Notes: generated from the letters alone by a model not told the origin. A stretch of DNA of 64,000 nucleotides from Marinobacterium_A aestuariivivens (GCF_042661465.1 NZ_JBHSWE010000001.1:2604001-2668000); one strand, 5' to 3'; counted from the stretch's first letter, positions 9,950 to 18,213 are shown. Translations and numbers: made by a program.

Positions 9950-10861
9950 ATGGCCAGTGATTCTTACAATCGGCCGGTCAGGATACTGATCACCGGGGCC
10001 AATGGTCAGGTCGGACGTGAGCTGGTCAGCCAGGCGGGTGCTGATACCTTCTTCGAGGTCGTCGGTCTGACGCGCAGGCAGCTGGATATCACCCACGAGC
10101 AGGACATTGCCCGTCGTCTCGACGAGTATCGGCCCGACTACGTCATTAACTGTGCGGCTTTCAACCGTGCCGATGCGGCGGAAAAGCAGCGTCAGCACTG
10201 CTTTCGACTCAACGCCGAAGCGGTGCAGCGGCTGGGACGTGCCTGTGCCGAGCGCAATATTCCACTGCTGCACCTGTCCACCGACTATGTATTCGACGGC
10301 CATTATGCCAGCGGTTACAGCGAGAACGATGCGGTGCGCCCCCTGGGTGCCTATGGTGAGAGCAAGTGGCAGGGGGAGGAATTGCTGCGTCGCACCCATC
10401 CCCGCCATATCATCCTGCGTGTGAGCTGGGTGTTCAGCGGCGGCGGGCACAACTTCCTGATCCGCTCGCTGGAACAGGCGCGCCGGGATACGGAGCTTGC
10501 GGCCGTCGACGACCGGCGTGGCTGCCCCACGGCAGCTGCGGATGTGGCGCGGGTACTGGTCGCGATCCTCAAGCAGCTGAGCTGCGGCGCCGATGCCTGG
10601 GGCACCTACCATTACTGCGGTGCCGAAGTGACCACGCGTTATGCCTTCTGCGAAGCGATCATCGCCACCGCCAGCCAGTACGAGGCGCTGAAGGTCGAGC
10701 GGCTGGTGCCGGTCTCGAGCAAGGACTTTCCCACCGAGGCGGAGCGCCCGGCGACTTCGGTACTCAAGTGCAAGAAACTGCTCAGTACCTTCGGTATCCG
10801 CCAGCGCCCCTGGCGCAATGAACTGGTCGATGTGATCCGCCATCACTACGAGCGGTTCTGA
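9950..10861 (+). CDS. dTDP-4-dehydrorhamnose reductase-like protein (RmlD family)
   Basis: Short-chain dehydrogenase of the RmlD substrate-binding family, about 303 residues. It has the NAD(P) loop ILITGANGQVGREL near residue 12, the active-site STDYVFDG, and the YxxxK motif in YGESKWQGE. The usual role is the last step of dTDP-L-rhamnose synthesis, but no rmlA, rmlB or rmlC is nearby, so the substrate is uncertain. ATG 9950 is chosen; an in-frame GTG at 9929 would add seven residues and overlaps the GGAGG at 9931, which is rather far from ATG 9950. It stands alone, followed by an intergenic repeat. Confidence 0.82.
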   Translation: MASDSYNRPVRILITGANGQVGRELVSQAGADTFFEVVGLTRRQLDITHEQDIARRLDEYRPDYVINCAAFNRADAAEKQRQHCFRLNAEAVQRLGRACAERNIPLLHLSTDYVFDGHYASGYSENDAVRPLGAYGESKWQGEELLRRTHPRHIILRVSWVFSGGGHNFLIRSLEQARRDTELAAVDDRRGCPTAAADVARVLVAILKQLSCGADAWGTYHYCGAEVTTRYAFCEAIIATASQYEALKVERLVPVSSKDFPTEAERPATSVLKCKKLLSTFGIRQRPWRNELVDVIRHHYERF

Positions 10862-10890
10862 CGCTCTGGGTGCACCTCGGTTCGCCTGAA

Positions 10891-11018
10891 CGTAGGGTGG
10901 CAATGAGCGAAGCGAATTCCACCGGTGGTGTCAGAACGTAGGGGAACCAAAGGCTCGAACAGAGTGCAGGCTGATATTCCCGGTGGAATTCGGGCCTTCG
11001 GCACTCATTCCACCCTAC
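10891..11018. repeat. Intergenic repeat pair (CGTAGGGTGG ends)
   Basis: CGTAGGGTGG at 10891-10900, followed by AATGAGCGAAGCGAATTCCA, faces GGAATTCGGGCC and CATTCCACCCTAC ending at 11018. The element fills the gap between the convergent rmlD-like and sirB2-like genes. Confidence 0.75.
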
Positions 11019-11049
11019 ATGTCGATCGGATTCCGGAGGAAGATGTAAT

Positions 11050-11426
11050 CTAACCCCAGGGGTCGGGTCATGGCGGATGGCGACCCAGGCGATGTAGCCG
11101 ACGGTGGCCAGCGCGCCGAAAAACGCCAGCGTGCGCGTGCCCTTGCTCCGACCTCTTTTAAGCGCGATCATGCCGAGCACGATGTACGCGACCAGCGCCA
11201 GCAGCTTGGCGGTCAGCCAGCCGTTGACGAAGGGGTACTGCCGCAGCAGCAGCATCAGGCCGACGGCGCTGAGCAGCAGTACCGTATCGATGAGATGGGG
11301 TACGATGCGGACCCAGCGCCTGTTGAGCAGGCGTGAGCCGAGCAGCATCCAGTAGCCGCGCAACATGAAGAGGCAGATGCTCAGGGTCACCGCAGTCAAG
11401 TGAAGGTGTTTCAGGGCCATGTACAT
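11050..11426 (-). CDS. SirB2-like inner-membrane protein (apparent 3' frameshift)
   Basis: Small membrane protein of the SirB/SirB2 family, function not established. From ATG 11426 it reads MYMALKHLHLTAVTLSICLF and has four hydrophobic segments, with LIDTVLLLSAVGLMLLLRQY and LLALVAYIVLGMIALKRG in the middle, as in the family. Uninterrupted, the frame runs on into the intergenic repeat. One extra base in the C run at 11054-11057 gives the ending HDPTPGG and a stop at 11050, total 125 residues, the normal family length. It is divergent from moaB. Confidence 0.75.
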
Positions 11427-11515
11427 GGTGATTGTGCTCGCTTCCTTGGATATTCGAAACGGTGGCCATTGTTGCGTACAAGTGGGTGCCATGCCAGGAG
11501 TTTCAGGAGTAATAA

Positions 11516-12052
11516 ATGTCGCAAAGTAAAAGTGCAGCCGAATTCGTCGCGCTCAATATTGCCGTACTGACGGTTTCGGATACCCGTACCGAGGACACGG
11601 ATACCTCCGGCAAGGCGCTGGTGGAACGGTTGGAGCAGGCCGGTCACCGGCTGCAGGCCCGGACGATCGTAAAGGATGATGTCTATCAGTTGCGGGCTCA
11701 GGTATCGCAGTGGATTGCCGATCCCCGGATCCATGTCGTTATCAGCACCGGCGGCACCGGCTTCTCCCACCGGGATTCGACTCCGGAGGCCCTGGCGCCG
11801 CTGTTCGACAAGCAGATCGAAGGCTTCGGCGAGCTGTTTCGCAGTCTGTCGTTCGACGAGATCGGCACTTCGACGATTCAGTCACGGGCGCTGGCGGGGC
11901 TGGCCAACGGCACCCTGATCTTCTGCCTGCCGGGGTCGACCGGTGCCTGCCGCACCGGCTGGGACCGCATCATTGCCGAGCAGCTCGACAACCGCCAGCG
12001 CCCGTGCAATTTCGTCGAGATGCTGCTGCGCCATGCACAACTGGAAGGCTGA
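11516..12052 (+). CDS. moaB: Molybdenum cofactor biosynthesis protein MoaB
   Basis: MogA/MoaB-fold protein that adenylates molybdopterin before metal insertion. 178 residues. Marks are NIAVLTVSDTRTEDTDTSG at the start, the molybdopterin-binding ISTGGTGFSHRDSTPEAL (about residues 78-95) and the FCLPGSTGACRTGWDRII block near residue 140. AGGAG sits 6 bases before ATG 11516. It precedes moeA by three bases, so the two are cotranscribed; their products act in sequence. Confidence 0.95.
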   Translation: MSQSKSAAEFVALNIAVLTVSDTRTEDTDTSGKALVERLEQAGHRLQARTIVKDDVYQLRAQVSQWIADPRIHVVISTGGTGFSHRDSTPEALAPLFDKQIEGFGELFRSLSFDEIGTSTIQSRALAGLANGTLIFCLPGSTGACRTGWDRIIAEQLDNRQRPCNFVEMLLRHAQLEG

Positions 12053-12055
12053 CGT

Positions 12056-13276
12056 ATGCAGAGCTGCGATACGACGCCGGGGCTGATCCCGGTCGAGGAG
12101 GCGATCGAGGCGCTGCTGGCGGATACGGTGCCGCTGAGCGGGCGGGAAACCGTCGCACTGGCCGATGCCCTGGGCCGGGTGCTGGCCGAGGCGCCGCGGG
12201 CGGCGGTGGATGTGCCGCCGGCTGACAACAGCGCCATGGACGGCTATGCCTGTCGCCTCGAAGATGTCGAAGGGTCCGAATGGCTGCCGGTGAGTCAGCG
12301 TATCGCGGCGGGGCAGCCGCCTGTGCCTCTTCAGCCCGGCACTGTGGCACGCATCTTTACCGGTGCCGAGATCCCTCCGGGGGCCGACGCCGTGGTGATG
12401 CAGGAGCGGGCCGAGACCGATGGCGGCCGGGTGCGTTTCCCGGGGGTACCCGGGAGCGGGCAGAATATCCGCCCGCGCGGTCAGGATATCGTCGCCGGCC
12501 GCGAAGTGCTGCCGGCCGGCACCTGCCTCGGACCGGCGGATCTCGGGGTGCTGGCCTCGACCGGCATTGCCCGGGTCAGTGTCATGCGCCCGGCGCGGGT
12601 GGCGCTGCTCAGTACCGGTGACGAGCTGGTCGACCCCGGACAGCCCCTCGGCCCCGGACAGATCTACAACTCCAACCGCTTCCTGCTGACGGGGCTGATC
12701 AAAGGGCTCGGTTTCGAGGTGCTGGATCTCGGCAGGGTCGCAGACAGTGCCGCGGACACCGAGCAGGCCCTGGCGACGGCGGCAAAGCAGGCTGACTGCA
12801 TCATCAGCACCGGCGGCGTTTCGGTCGGAGAGGAGGATCACGTCAAGCGGGCTGTGGAAAAGCTCGGCGAGCTGCGGCTCTGGCGCCTGCGGATAAAGCC
12901 GGGAAAGCCGCTGGCCTATGGTCGCGTGGCCGGTACGCCCTTCTTCGGGTTGCCGGGCAATCCGGCGTCAGCGCTGGTAACTTTCTGCCTGATCGCGCGT
13001 CCCTGCCTGCTGCGTCTGCAGGGGGCGCGGGTCGAGCCGCCGCTGACGGTACAGGTGCCGGCAGGTTTCGCGCGGCCGAAGCCGGGCGGGCGTCAGGAGT
13101 ATCTGCGCGCCCGGCTGGAGCAGGGGAAAGCCTGCCCGGCAACGAATCAGAGTTCGGGCGTGCTGTCGTCGGCCAGCTGGGCCAATGGCCTGGTGGTGAT
13201 ACCGCCGGATACGGTCGTCGCCGAGGGCGACCCGGTCAGCTTCATGCCGTTCTCCGAATTGCTCGGGCCCGGCTGA
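12056..13276 (+). CDS. moeA: Molybdopterin molybdenumtransferase MoeA
   Basis: Inserts molybdate into adenylated molybdopterin. 406 residues. Domain marks in order: VPPADNSAMDGYACRLEDV (about residues 43-65), IFTGAEIPPGADAVVMQE (about 100), the MoCF-binding STGDELVDPG (about 185), ISTGGVSVGEEDH (about 250), GLPGNPASALVTFCLIARP (about 295) and a C-terminal domain IV. It would supply cofactor to the xanthine dehydrogenase and MsrP encoded in this window. A terminator follows. Confidence 0.95.
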   Translation: MQSCDTTPGLIPVEEAIEALLADTVPLSGRETVALADALGRVLAEAPRAAVDVPPADNSAMDGYACRLEDVEGSEWLPVSQRIAAGQPPVPLQPGTVARIFTGAEIPPGADAVVMQERAETDGGRVRFPGVPGSGQNIRPRGQDIVAGREVLPAGTCLGPADLGVLASTGIARVSVMRPARVALLSTGDELVDPGQPLGPGQIYNSNRFLLTGLIKGLGFEVLDLGRVADSAADTEQALATAAKQADCIISTGGVSVGEEDHVKRAVEKLGELRLWRLRIKPGKPLAYGRVAGTPFFGLPGNPASALVTFCLIARPCLLRLQGARVEPPLTVQVPAGFARPKPGGRQEYLRARLEQGKACPATNQSSGVLSSASWANGLVVIPPDTVVAEGDPVSFMPFSELLGPG

Positions 13277-13339
13277 ATGGAAACCGCGCCGCCATATCCA
13301 GCCTTGAATGAGTCTGGCCTGGCGCCCTCTGTCGCCAGT

Positions 13340-13373
13340 GGCGTTACAAAGGCGTAAAATAACGCCTTTTTTA
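13340..13373 (+). terminator. Terminator after moeA
   Basis: GGCGTTA (13340-13346) pairs with TAACGCC (13360-13366), or AAAGGCGT with AACGCCTTT, followed by six T at 13367-13372. It closes the moaB-moeA unit before the acyltransferase gene at 13400. Confidence 0.7.
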
Positions 13374-13399
13374 TCCACAGACGGTAACCAGAGAACAGC

Positions 13400-14521
13400 A
13401 TGAGCGACAATTCCGCGCTGCAGGATCCGTTCCGGGAGATCCGGCCGTACCGCGACACCGAAGTGGCCGAGGTGCTGAACCGGCTGCTGTACAACGACGA
13501 GTTTATCCGGGCGGTCACCCGCTATCAGTTTCCCCGGCTGGCGGACTGGTGCGGCTTTCTGGTGCGGCCGCTGGTGCGCATGGGACTGGCGCGGGAGGTC
13601 GGCGATATCGAGACCGTGCGCGGCTTTCAGCAGTTGGTGGCCAAGTACATGGCGAAGATGATCGCCCGCACCACCAGTCGCCTCAGCTGTTCCGGGCTCG
13701 AGCAGCTGGATCCGCAGGAGGCCTATCTGTTCGTCTCCAACCATCGCGATATCGCGATGGATCCGGCGTTCGTCAACTGGGTGCTGTACAAGGCCGGGAT
13801 GAACACGGTGCGGATCGCCATTGGCGACAACCTGCTGCGCAAGCCCTACGTATCGGACCTGATGCGTCTCAACAAGAGCTTTATCGTCAATCGCTCCGCC
13901 CGCGGGCGGGAGATGATGACGGCGCTGAACCAGCTTTCGGCCTATATCGATCACAGTATCGCCGAAGGCGAATCGATCTGGATCGCGCAGCGCGAGGGGC
14001 GGGCGAAGGACGGCAACGACCGTACCGATCCCGCCATTTTGAAAATGTTCTACATGGCGCAGCGCAAGCAGCGCTCCTTTTCCGAAGCCGTCGAACGCCT
14101 GAATATCGTCCCGGTGTCGATCGCCTACGAATTCGATCCCTGCGACCGCGCCAAGGCGAAGGAACTGTATGCGCGGGCCAGTGCCGGCGGCTACGAAAAA
14201 GGGCAGTTCGAGGATATCGACAGCATCGTTGCCGGCATCACCGGTCAGAAGGGGCATGTGCATGTGGCGTTCGGCGAGCCGGTGCGCGGGCAATTCGAAT
14301 CACCGGAGGCGCTGGCGGCGCTGATCGATCGCGAGATCGTCGGCCACTATCACCTGCATCCGTCCAATCTGATCGCGGCCGGCGAAATGTCCGGCATGAC
14401 GCCGGAACAGAAAGCCGCCTTCGACGCCCGGCTCGACGGGCTCGAACCCGGGGAGCAGGAGATTCTCAGGCAGATGTATGCGAACCCGGTTATCAACAAG
14501 CGCAACCTGGAAGCAGCATGA
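13400..14521 (+). CDS. PlsC-like lysophospholipid/glycerol-phosphate acyltransferase
   Basis: Predicted membrane-associated 1-acylglycerol-3-phosphate acyltransferase, 373 residues, longer than a standard PlsC (about 240). The acceptor motif appears as FVSNHRDIAMDP (about residues 112-123), one residue longer than the usual NHx4D, which is odd; downstream blocks IAIGDNLLRKPYVSDLMRL, FIVNRSARGREMM and IWIAQREGRAKDGNDRTDP look like the later acyltransferase motifs. The exact acyl acceptor is unknown. The last 11 codons (VINKRNLEAA and stop) are the first copy of an 80-bp tandem repeat that continues for half a kilobase downstream. Confidence 0.8.
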   Translation: MSDNSALQDPFREIRPYRDTEVAEVLNRLLYNDEFIRAVTRYQFPRLADWCGFLVRPLVRMGLAREVGDIETVRGFQQLVAKYMAKMIARTTSRLSCSGLEQLDPQEAYLFVSNHRDIAMDPAFVNWVLYKAGMNTVRIAIGDNLLRKPYVSDLMRLNKSFIVNRSARGREMMTALNQLSAYIDHSIAEGESIWIAQREGRAKDGNDRTDPAILKMFYMAQRKQRSFSEAVERLNIVPVSIAYEFDPCDRAKAKELYARASAGGYEKGQFEDIDSIVAGITGQKGHVHVAFGEPVRGQFESPEALAALIDREIVGHYHLHPSNLIAAGEMSGMTPEQKAAFDARLDGLEPGEQEILRQMYANPVINKRNLEAA

Positions 14522-15001
14522 GCGTTGCTGCTTTCTCTACACCAGAGGATGTATGGCATCGCAGTTCAGTTATCAACAACCGCAAGCTGGAAGCAGCATG
14601 AGCGTTGCTGCTTTCTCTACACCAGAGGATGTATGGCATCGCAGTTCAGTTATCAACAACCGCAAGCTGGAAGCAGCATGAGCGTTGCTGCTTTCTCTAC
14701 ACCAGAAGATGTATGGCATCGCAGTTCAGTTATCAACAAGCGCAAGCTGGAAGCAGCATGAGCGTTGCTGCTTTCTCTACACCAGAGGATGTATGGCATC
14801 GCAGTTCAGTTATCAACAAGCGCAGCCTGGAAGCTGCATAAGCGTTGCTGCTTTCTCTACACCAGAGGATGTATGGCATCGCAGTTCAGTTATCAACAAG
14901 CGCAACCTGGAAGCTGCATAAGCGTTGCTGCGTTCTCTACACCAGAGGATGTATGGCATCGCAGTTCAGTTATCAACAAGCGCAGCCTGGAAGCCGACTG
15001 A
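14489..15001 (+). repeat. 80-bp tandem array (six full units and a partial one) made from the 3' end of the acyltransferase gene
   Basis: Units start at 14489, 14569, 14649, 14729, 14809 and 14889, each beginning GTTATCAAC, with a partial seventh from 14969. Unit 1 includes the last codons and stop of the acyltransferase gene. In units 1-4 the stop is written GCATGA, so an ATG overlaps each TGA by four bases. The three mini-frames that open and close on ATGA (14518-14601, 14598-14681, 14678-14761) and the fourth ending on TAA (14758-14841) each encode 27 residues, MSVAAFSTPEDVW to VINxRxLEAA. Units 5-6 end GCATAA and break the chain. Each unit can fold GAAGCAGCA against TGCTGCTTTC with the stop/start in the loop. 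Differences between units fall mostly in the AACAAGCGCAACC segment. Confidence 0.95.
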
Positions 15002-15178
15002 GTGCTGCCGTTCCAGGGGCGGAGCGACAGGGCGACAGGGCGACAAGGCCCGGTGATCGGCTGTCGCGCGCCGGATCCTGGCCGGGTCCTCGTCGTCATC
15101 TTGACGAAAAGGGCTGTGATCGGCGCCGGGGCGAGGTATCGTCCAGGACCTGTATCGGAATCGAAAGCTGGAGGGCCT
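15002..15178 (+). other. moaC leader region with a degenerate copy of the moaC 5' end
   Basis: Between the array and moaC. It has three GCGACAGG-like copies at 15021-15048 and, at 15097-15118, CATCTTGACGAAAAGGGCTG, which matches moaC codons at 15194-15215 (CATCTTGATGAAAAAGGCC) at 18 of 22 positions. GGTCCT near 15085 and AGGACC near 15145 could pair around it. No gene is supported here. Confidence 0.5.
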
Positions 15179-15658
15179 ATGAGCCGACTGACCCATCTTG
15201 ATGAAAAAGGCCATGCCCGTATGGTCGATGTCTCCGACAAGGACGTGACCCATCGCGAAGCGGTGGCGCGGGCCGAAGTGCGGATGCTGCCCGAAACCCT
15301 GCAGCTGATTCTCAGCGGCGGCCACAAGAAGGGCGATGTGCTGGCGGTCGCGCGGATCGCGGGTATTCAGGCCGCCAAGCGTACCTCCGACCTGATTCCG
15401 CTCTGTCATCCGCTGATGCTGAGCAAGGTCGAGGTGGAGCTGGAGCCGGTCGAGGCCGACAACCGCATCGATATCACCGCGACCTGCAAACTGGCCGGCC
15501 AGACCGGTGTCGAAATGGAAGCACTGACGGCGGCCAGCGTGGCGGCCCTGACGCTCTACGACATGTGCAAGGCCGTCGATCGTGGCATGGTGATCGGCAA
15601 TGTGCGTCTGCTGGAAAAGCAGGGCGGCAAGAGCGGTCACTGGAAGCTGGAGGAGTAA
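15179..15658 (+). CDS. moaC: Cyclic pyranopterin monophosphate synthase MoaC
   Basis: Second enzyme of molybdopterin synthesis, forming cyclic pyranopterin monophosphate after MoaA. 159 residues. Marks: LTHLDEKGHARMVDVSDK at the start, KKGDVLAVARIAGIQAAK, the catalytic LIPLCHPLMLSKVEVE (about residues 73-88) and GVEMEALTAASVAALTLYDM (about 115). ATG 15179 has GGAGG 5-6 bases upstream (AGCTGGAGGGCCT). moaA is not in the window. moaD starts five bases after the stop. Confidence 0.95.
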   Translation: MSRLTHLDEKGHARMVDVSDKDVTHREAVARAEVRMLPETLQLILSGGHKKGDVLAVARIAGIQAAKRTSDLIPLCHPLMLSKVEVELEPVEADNRIDITATCKLAGQTGVEMEALTAASVAALTLYDMCKAVDRGMVIGNVRLLEKQGGKSGHWKLEE

Positions 15659-15662
15659 ACCT

Positions 15663-15917
15663 ATGTTGCAGCTGGTCTATTTTGCCCGCGTGCGGGAACA
15701 GTTGGGGCTCGACCAGGAAAGGCTGGCGTTGCCGCCCGGTGTCGGGCGCGTCGAGCAGCTGATCGAACATCTCGTCGCAGAGCGGGGCGAGACTTGGCGC
15801 CAGGTGCTCAAGGCGCCGAACCTGCTGGTCGCCGTCAACCAGGAAATGGTGGATCAGGGCGCGGCGCTGCAGGATGGCGACGAGGTCGCTTTCTTCCCGC
15901 CGGTCACCGGAGGATGA
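15663..15917 (+). CDS. moaD: Molybdopterin synthase small subunit MoaD
   Basis: Ubiquitin-like sulfur carrier that, as a thiocarboxylate, donates sulfur within molybdopterin synthase. 84 residues, beta-grasp fold, beginning MLQLVYFARVREQLGLD and ending in the required diglycine (FFPPVTGG). Its usual partner gene moaE does not follow; an acyltransferase gene begins at or just after the stop, overlapping it as ATGA at 15914. Confidence 0.93.
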   Translation: MLQLVYFARVREQLGLDQERLALPPGVGRVEQLIEHLVAERGETWRQVLKAPNLLVAVNQEMVDQGAALQDGDEVAFFPPVTGG

Positions 15918-15919
15918 GC

Positions 15920-16650
15920 ATGCCGAAGGCGACGCCGCTGCACTATCTGCGTGCCGCTCTCTACTACGCAGGCTTTTATCCCGTCACCATCGTCTATGCG
16001 GCGCTTTGCCTGCTGATCGGCCCGCTGTTGCCGTTCCGGGCCCGGTTCAAACTGTTCACTGCGATCAACTATTTCTACATCGGCTGGCTGCGTCTGTGCT
16101 GCGGCGTCCGGGTGCAGGTGCGGGGGCGCGAGCATCTGCCCGAGAATGGTGCCTACGTGGTGGTTTCCAACCATCAGAGCGAATGGGAAACGCTGTTCTT
16201 CCAGATACTGGTCCGGCCCCAGGCCGTGGTGCTGAAGAAAGAGCTGCTGAAGATTCCGTTTTTCGGCTGGGCCCTGGGCATGCTCAAGCCCATTGCGCTG
16301 GATCGCAGCCAGCGTCGGGGCGCGCTCAAGCAGCTGCTGGCCCAGGGCGCGAGAAGCTGGCCGACCAGATTCCGGTGCTGATCTTTCCCCAGGGCACCCG
16401 CGTGCGTGTCGGCGAGATGGGACGCTTCAACAAGGGCGGTGCGATGCTGGCGGTGGCCAGCCAGGTACCGCTGGTGCCGGTGGTGCACAATGCCGGCCGC
16501 TACTGGCCCGGCAAGAGCTTCGTCAAGTTCCCCGGCACGGTAGAGCTGCGCATCGGCGCACCGGTACCGACGGCCGAACGCTCGGTGGACGAGGTCCACG
16601 CCGAGATCGTCGCGTGGATGGAACGCGAGATGCGCGAGATCGGCGCCTGA
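15920..16650 (+). CDS. plsC: 1-acyl-sn-glycerol-3-phosphate acyltransferase, PlsC (apparent frameshift)
   Basis: Membrane enzyme that acylates lysophosphatidic acid to phosphatidic acid. Motif I is VVSNHQSEWET (NHx4E rather than the commoner D), followed by KKELLKIPFFGWALGML, the FPQGTRVRVGEMG motif III (usually FPEGTR) and VPLVPVVHNAG. The frame breaks at LLAQG / REKLADQIP; one extra G in the run at 16345-16347 restores a 243-residue protein, the family's normal length. ATG 15920 has GGAGG six bases upstream; ATG 15914 overlaps the moaD stop. Translational coupling to moaD is likely. A terminator follows. Confidence 0.88.
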
Positions 16651-16657
16651 AGAGAGG

Positions 16658-16678
16658 CGTGACAGGTTACGCGTGACG
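16658..16678. repeat. Short GCGTGAC/GTTACGCGTGAC intergenic motif
   Basis: GCGTGACAGGTTACGCGTGA lies just after plsC. The same CGTGACGCGTTACGCG-like word recurs at 21090, 38912 and (degenerate) 39012, each time just outside a gene. It is palindromic around ACGCGT. Confidence 0.5.
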
Positions 16679-16720
16679 AAACCCTGCTCCAGCACATCCA
16701 TGTGCCCGCAGGATAAATGC

Positions 16721-16747
16721 AAAAAAACCGGCCGAGGCCGGTTTTTT
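16721..16747. terminator. Bidirectional terminator between plsC and fabB
   Basis: ACCGGCC and GGCCGGT around a GA loop, with an A run before and a T run after, so it can stop transcription from both convergent genes. The same stem and flanks occur at 23700-23728. Confidence 0.85.
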
Positions 16748-16789
16748 CGTAGATTAGGTCCAGCCGCGCAGCGGCGGACCCAGCAGGGT

Positions 16790-18007
16790 TCAGCCCTTGT
16801 ACTTCTCGAACACCAGTGTCGAGTTGGTGCCGCCGAAGCCGAAGCTGTTGGACATCACGCGCTCGAGGTTGACATTGTCGAGGCGCTGGGTCACGACCGG
16901 CAGGCCTTCGGCTTCCGGGTCCAGCTCTTCGATGTTGGCGGAGGCGCAGACGAAGTCGTTCTCCTGCATCAGCAGGCAGTAGATCGCTTCCTGAACGCCG
17001 GTGGCGCCGAGGGAGTGGCCGGACAGCGACTTGGTCGAGCTGACGGACGGCATCTGGTCGCCGAATACCTGCTTCATCGCCTTCAGCTCCTGGATGTCAC
17101 CGGCCGGTGTCGAGGTGCCGTGGGCGTTGATATAGTCGATCGGTCCGTCGACGGTGGCCATCGCCTGCTGCATGCAGCGCACCGCGCCTTCGCCGGACGG
17201 AGCCACCATGTCGTAGCCGTCGGAGGTGGCGCCGTAGCCCACCAGTTCGGCGTAGATTTTGGCGCCGCGGGCCTTGGCGTGTTCCAGCTCCTCCAGCACC
17301 AGCATGCCGGCGCCGCCGGAGATGACGAAGCCGTCACGGTTGGCGTCGTAGGCGCGGGACGCTTTTTCCGGCGTGTCGTTGTACTTGCTGGACAGGGCGC
17401 CCATGGCGTCGAACATCACGCTCAGGGACCAGTGCAGTTCCTCGCCGCCGCCGGCAAAGACCACATCCTGCTTGTTCAGCTGGATCTGCTCCATGGCGTT
17501 GCCGATGCAGTGTGCGCTGGTGGCGCAGGCGGACGTGATGGAGTAGTTCACACCCTTGATCTTGAACGGCGTCGCCAGGCAGGCGGAGACGGTGCTGCCC
17601 ATGGTGCGGGTGACGCGGTAGGGACCCACGCGGCGTACGCCCTTGGTGCGCAGGATATCGGCCGTCTCGACGATATCGGCCGAGGAGGCGCCGCCGGAGC
17701 CGGCGATCAGGCCGGTGCGGACATTGGATACCTGATCCTCGGTCAGGCCGGAATCCTTCACCGCCTGGTCCATGGCAAGGTAGGCATAGGCCGACGCATT
17801 GCCCATGAAGCGCAGTAGTTTACGGTCGATCAGGGACTCGAGGTCAAGGTCGATGCTGCCCGCCACCTGGCTGCGGAAACCCAGCTCCTTGTACTCTTCC
17901 TGAAACTTGATGCCGGAGCGGCCCTCTTTAAGTGACGTGAGGACGGACTCTTTGTCGGTGCCCAGACAGGACACGATCCCCATACCGGTAACAACGACGC
18001 GACGCAT
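16790..18007 (-). CDS. fabB: 3-oxoacyl-[acyl-carrier-protein] synthase I, FabB
   Basis: Condensing enzyme that elongates cis-unsaturated acyl-ACPs. 405 residues. Begins MRRVVVTGMGIVSCLGTD at ATG 18007. The active-site Cys lies in SACATSAHCIGNAMEQ (about residue 163), the two His in NAHGTSTPAGD (about 298) and SLSGHSLGATG (about 333), with the Lys of STKSLSGH before the second. The C-terminal SNSFGFGGTNSTL is typical. fabA lies upstream on the same strand but a terminator-like hairpin at 18214-18242 and a 253-base gap separate them. Confidence 0.96.
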   Translation of the reverse strand: MRRVVVTGMGIVSCLGTDKESVLTSLKEGRSGIKFQEEYKELGFRSQVAGSIDLDLESLIDRKLLRFMGNASAYAYLAMDQAVKDSGLTEDQVSNVRTGLIAGSGGASSADIVETADILRTKGVRRVGPYRVTRTMGSTVSACLATPFKIKGVNYSITSACATSAHCIGNAMEQIQLNKQDVVFAGGGEELHWSLSVMFDAMGALSSKYNDTPEKASRAYDANRDGFVISGGAGMLVLEELEHAKARGAKIYAELVGYGATSDGYDMVAPSGEGAVRCMQQAMATVDGPIDYINAHGTSTPAGDIQELKAMKQVFGDQMPSVSSTKSLSGHSLGATGVQEAIYCLLMQENDFVCASANIEELDPEAEGLPVVTQRLDNVNLERVMSNSFGFGGTNSTLVFEKYKG

Positions 18008-18213
18008 GTGAGGCCTCTTTTGATTCACGCTGGTAGAAGTTCTTTGCTGATAATCAGAACGCCTATTGTCCGATAAAGCGAACCTGATGGCTACCTGATT
18101 TCAGATCAATGACGTTGCTGCTGATCTGGCTGCCGTGCTGGGAATGGGAAGAATTGCCCGCAGGCCTTGCCGCGCGGGCATTTGGCCGGGGGCTGCCGGT
18201 GCAGCGGTGAGGT

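Noticed and set aside
10782..11492. 236-residue SirB2-like protein
   Set aside because: The extra C-terminus is translated intergenic repeat; the family ends near residue 125, where a one-base repair gives a stop.
14518..14841. Four separate 27-residue peptide genes
   Set aside because: The frames are an exact consequence of the repeat and ATGA overlap; there is no evidence of translation, so they are described under the repeat and not listed as CDS.
14489..15001. CRISPR array
   Set aside because: The 80-bp units are repeated in full with no unique spacers, and there are no cas genes in the window.
14489..15001. Integron attC array
   Set aside because: GTTATCAAC at unit starts does not match the GTTRRRY/RYYYAAC core pair, there are no cassette genes between sites, and no integrase is near.
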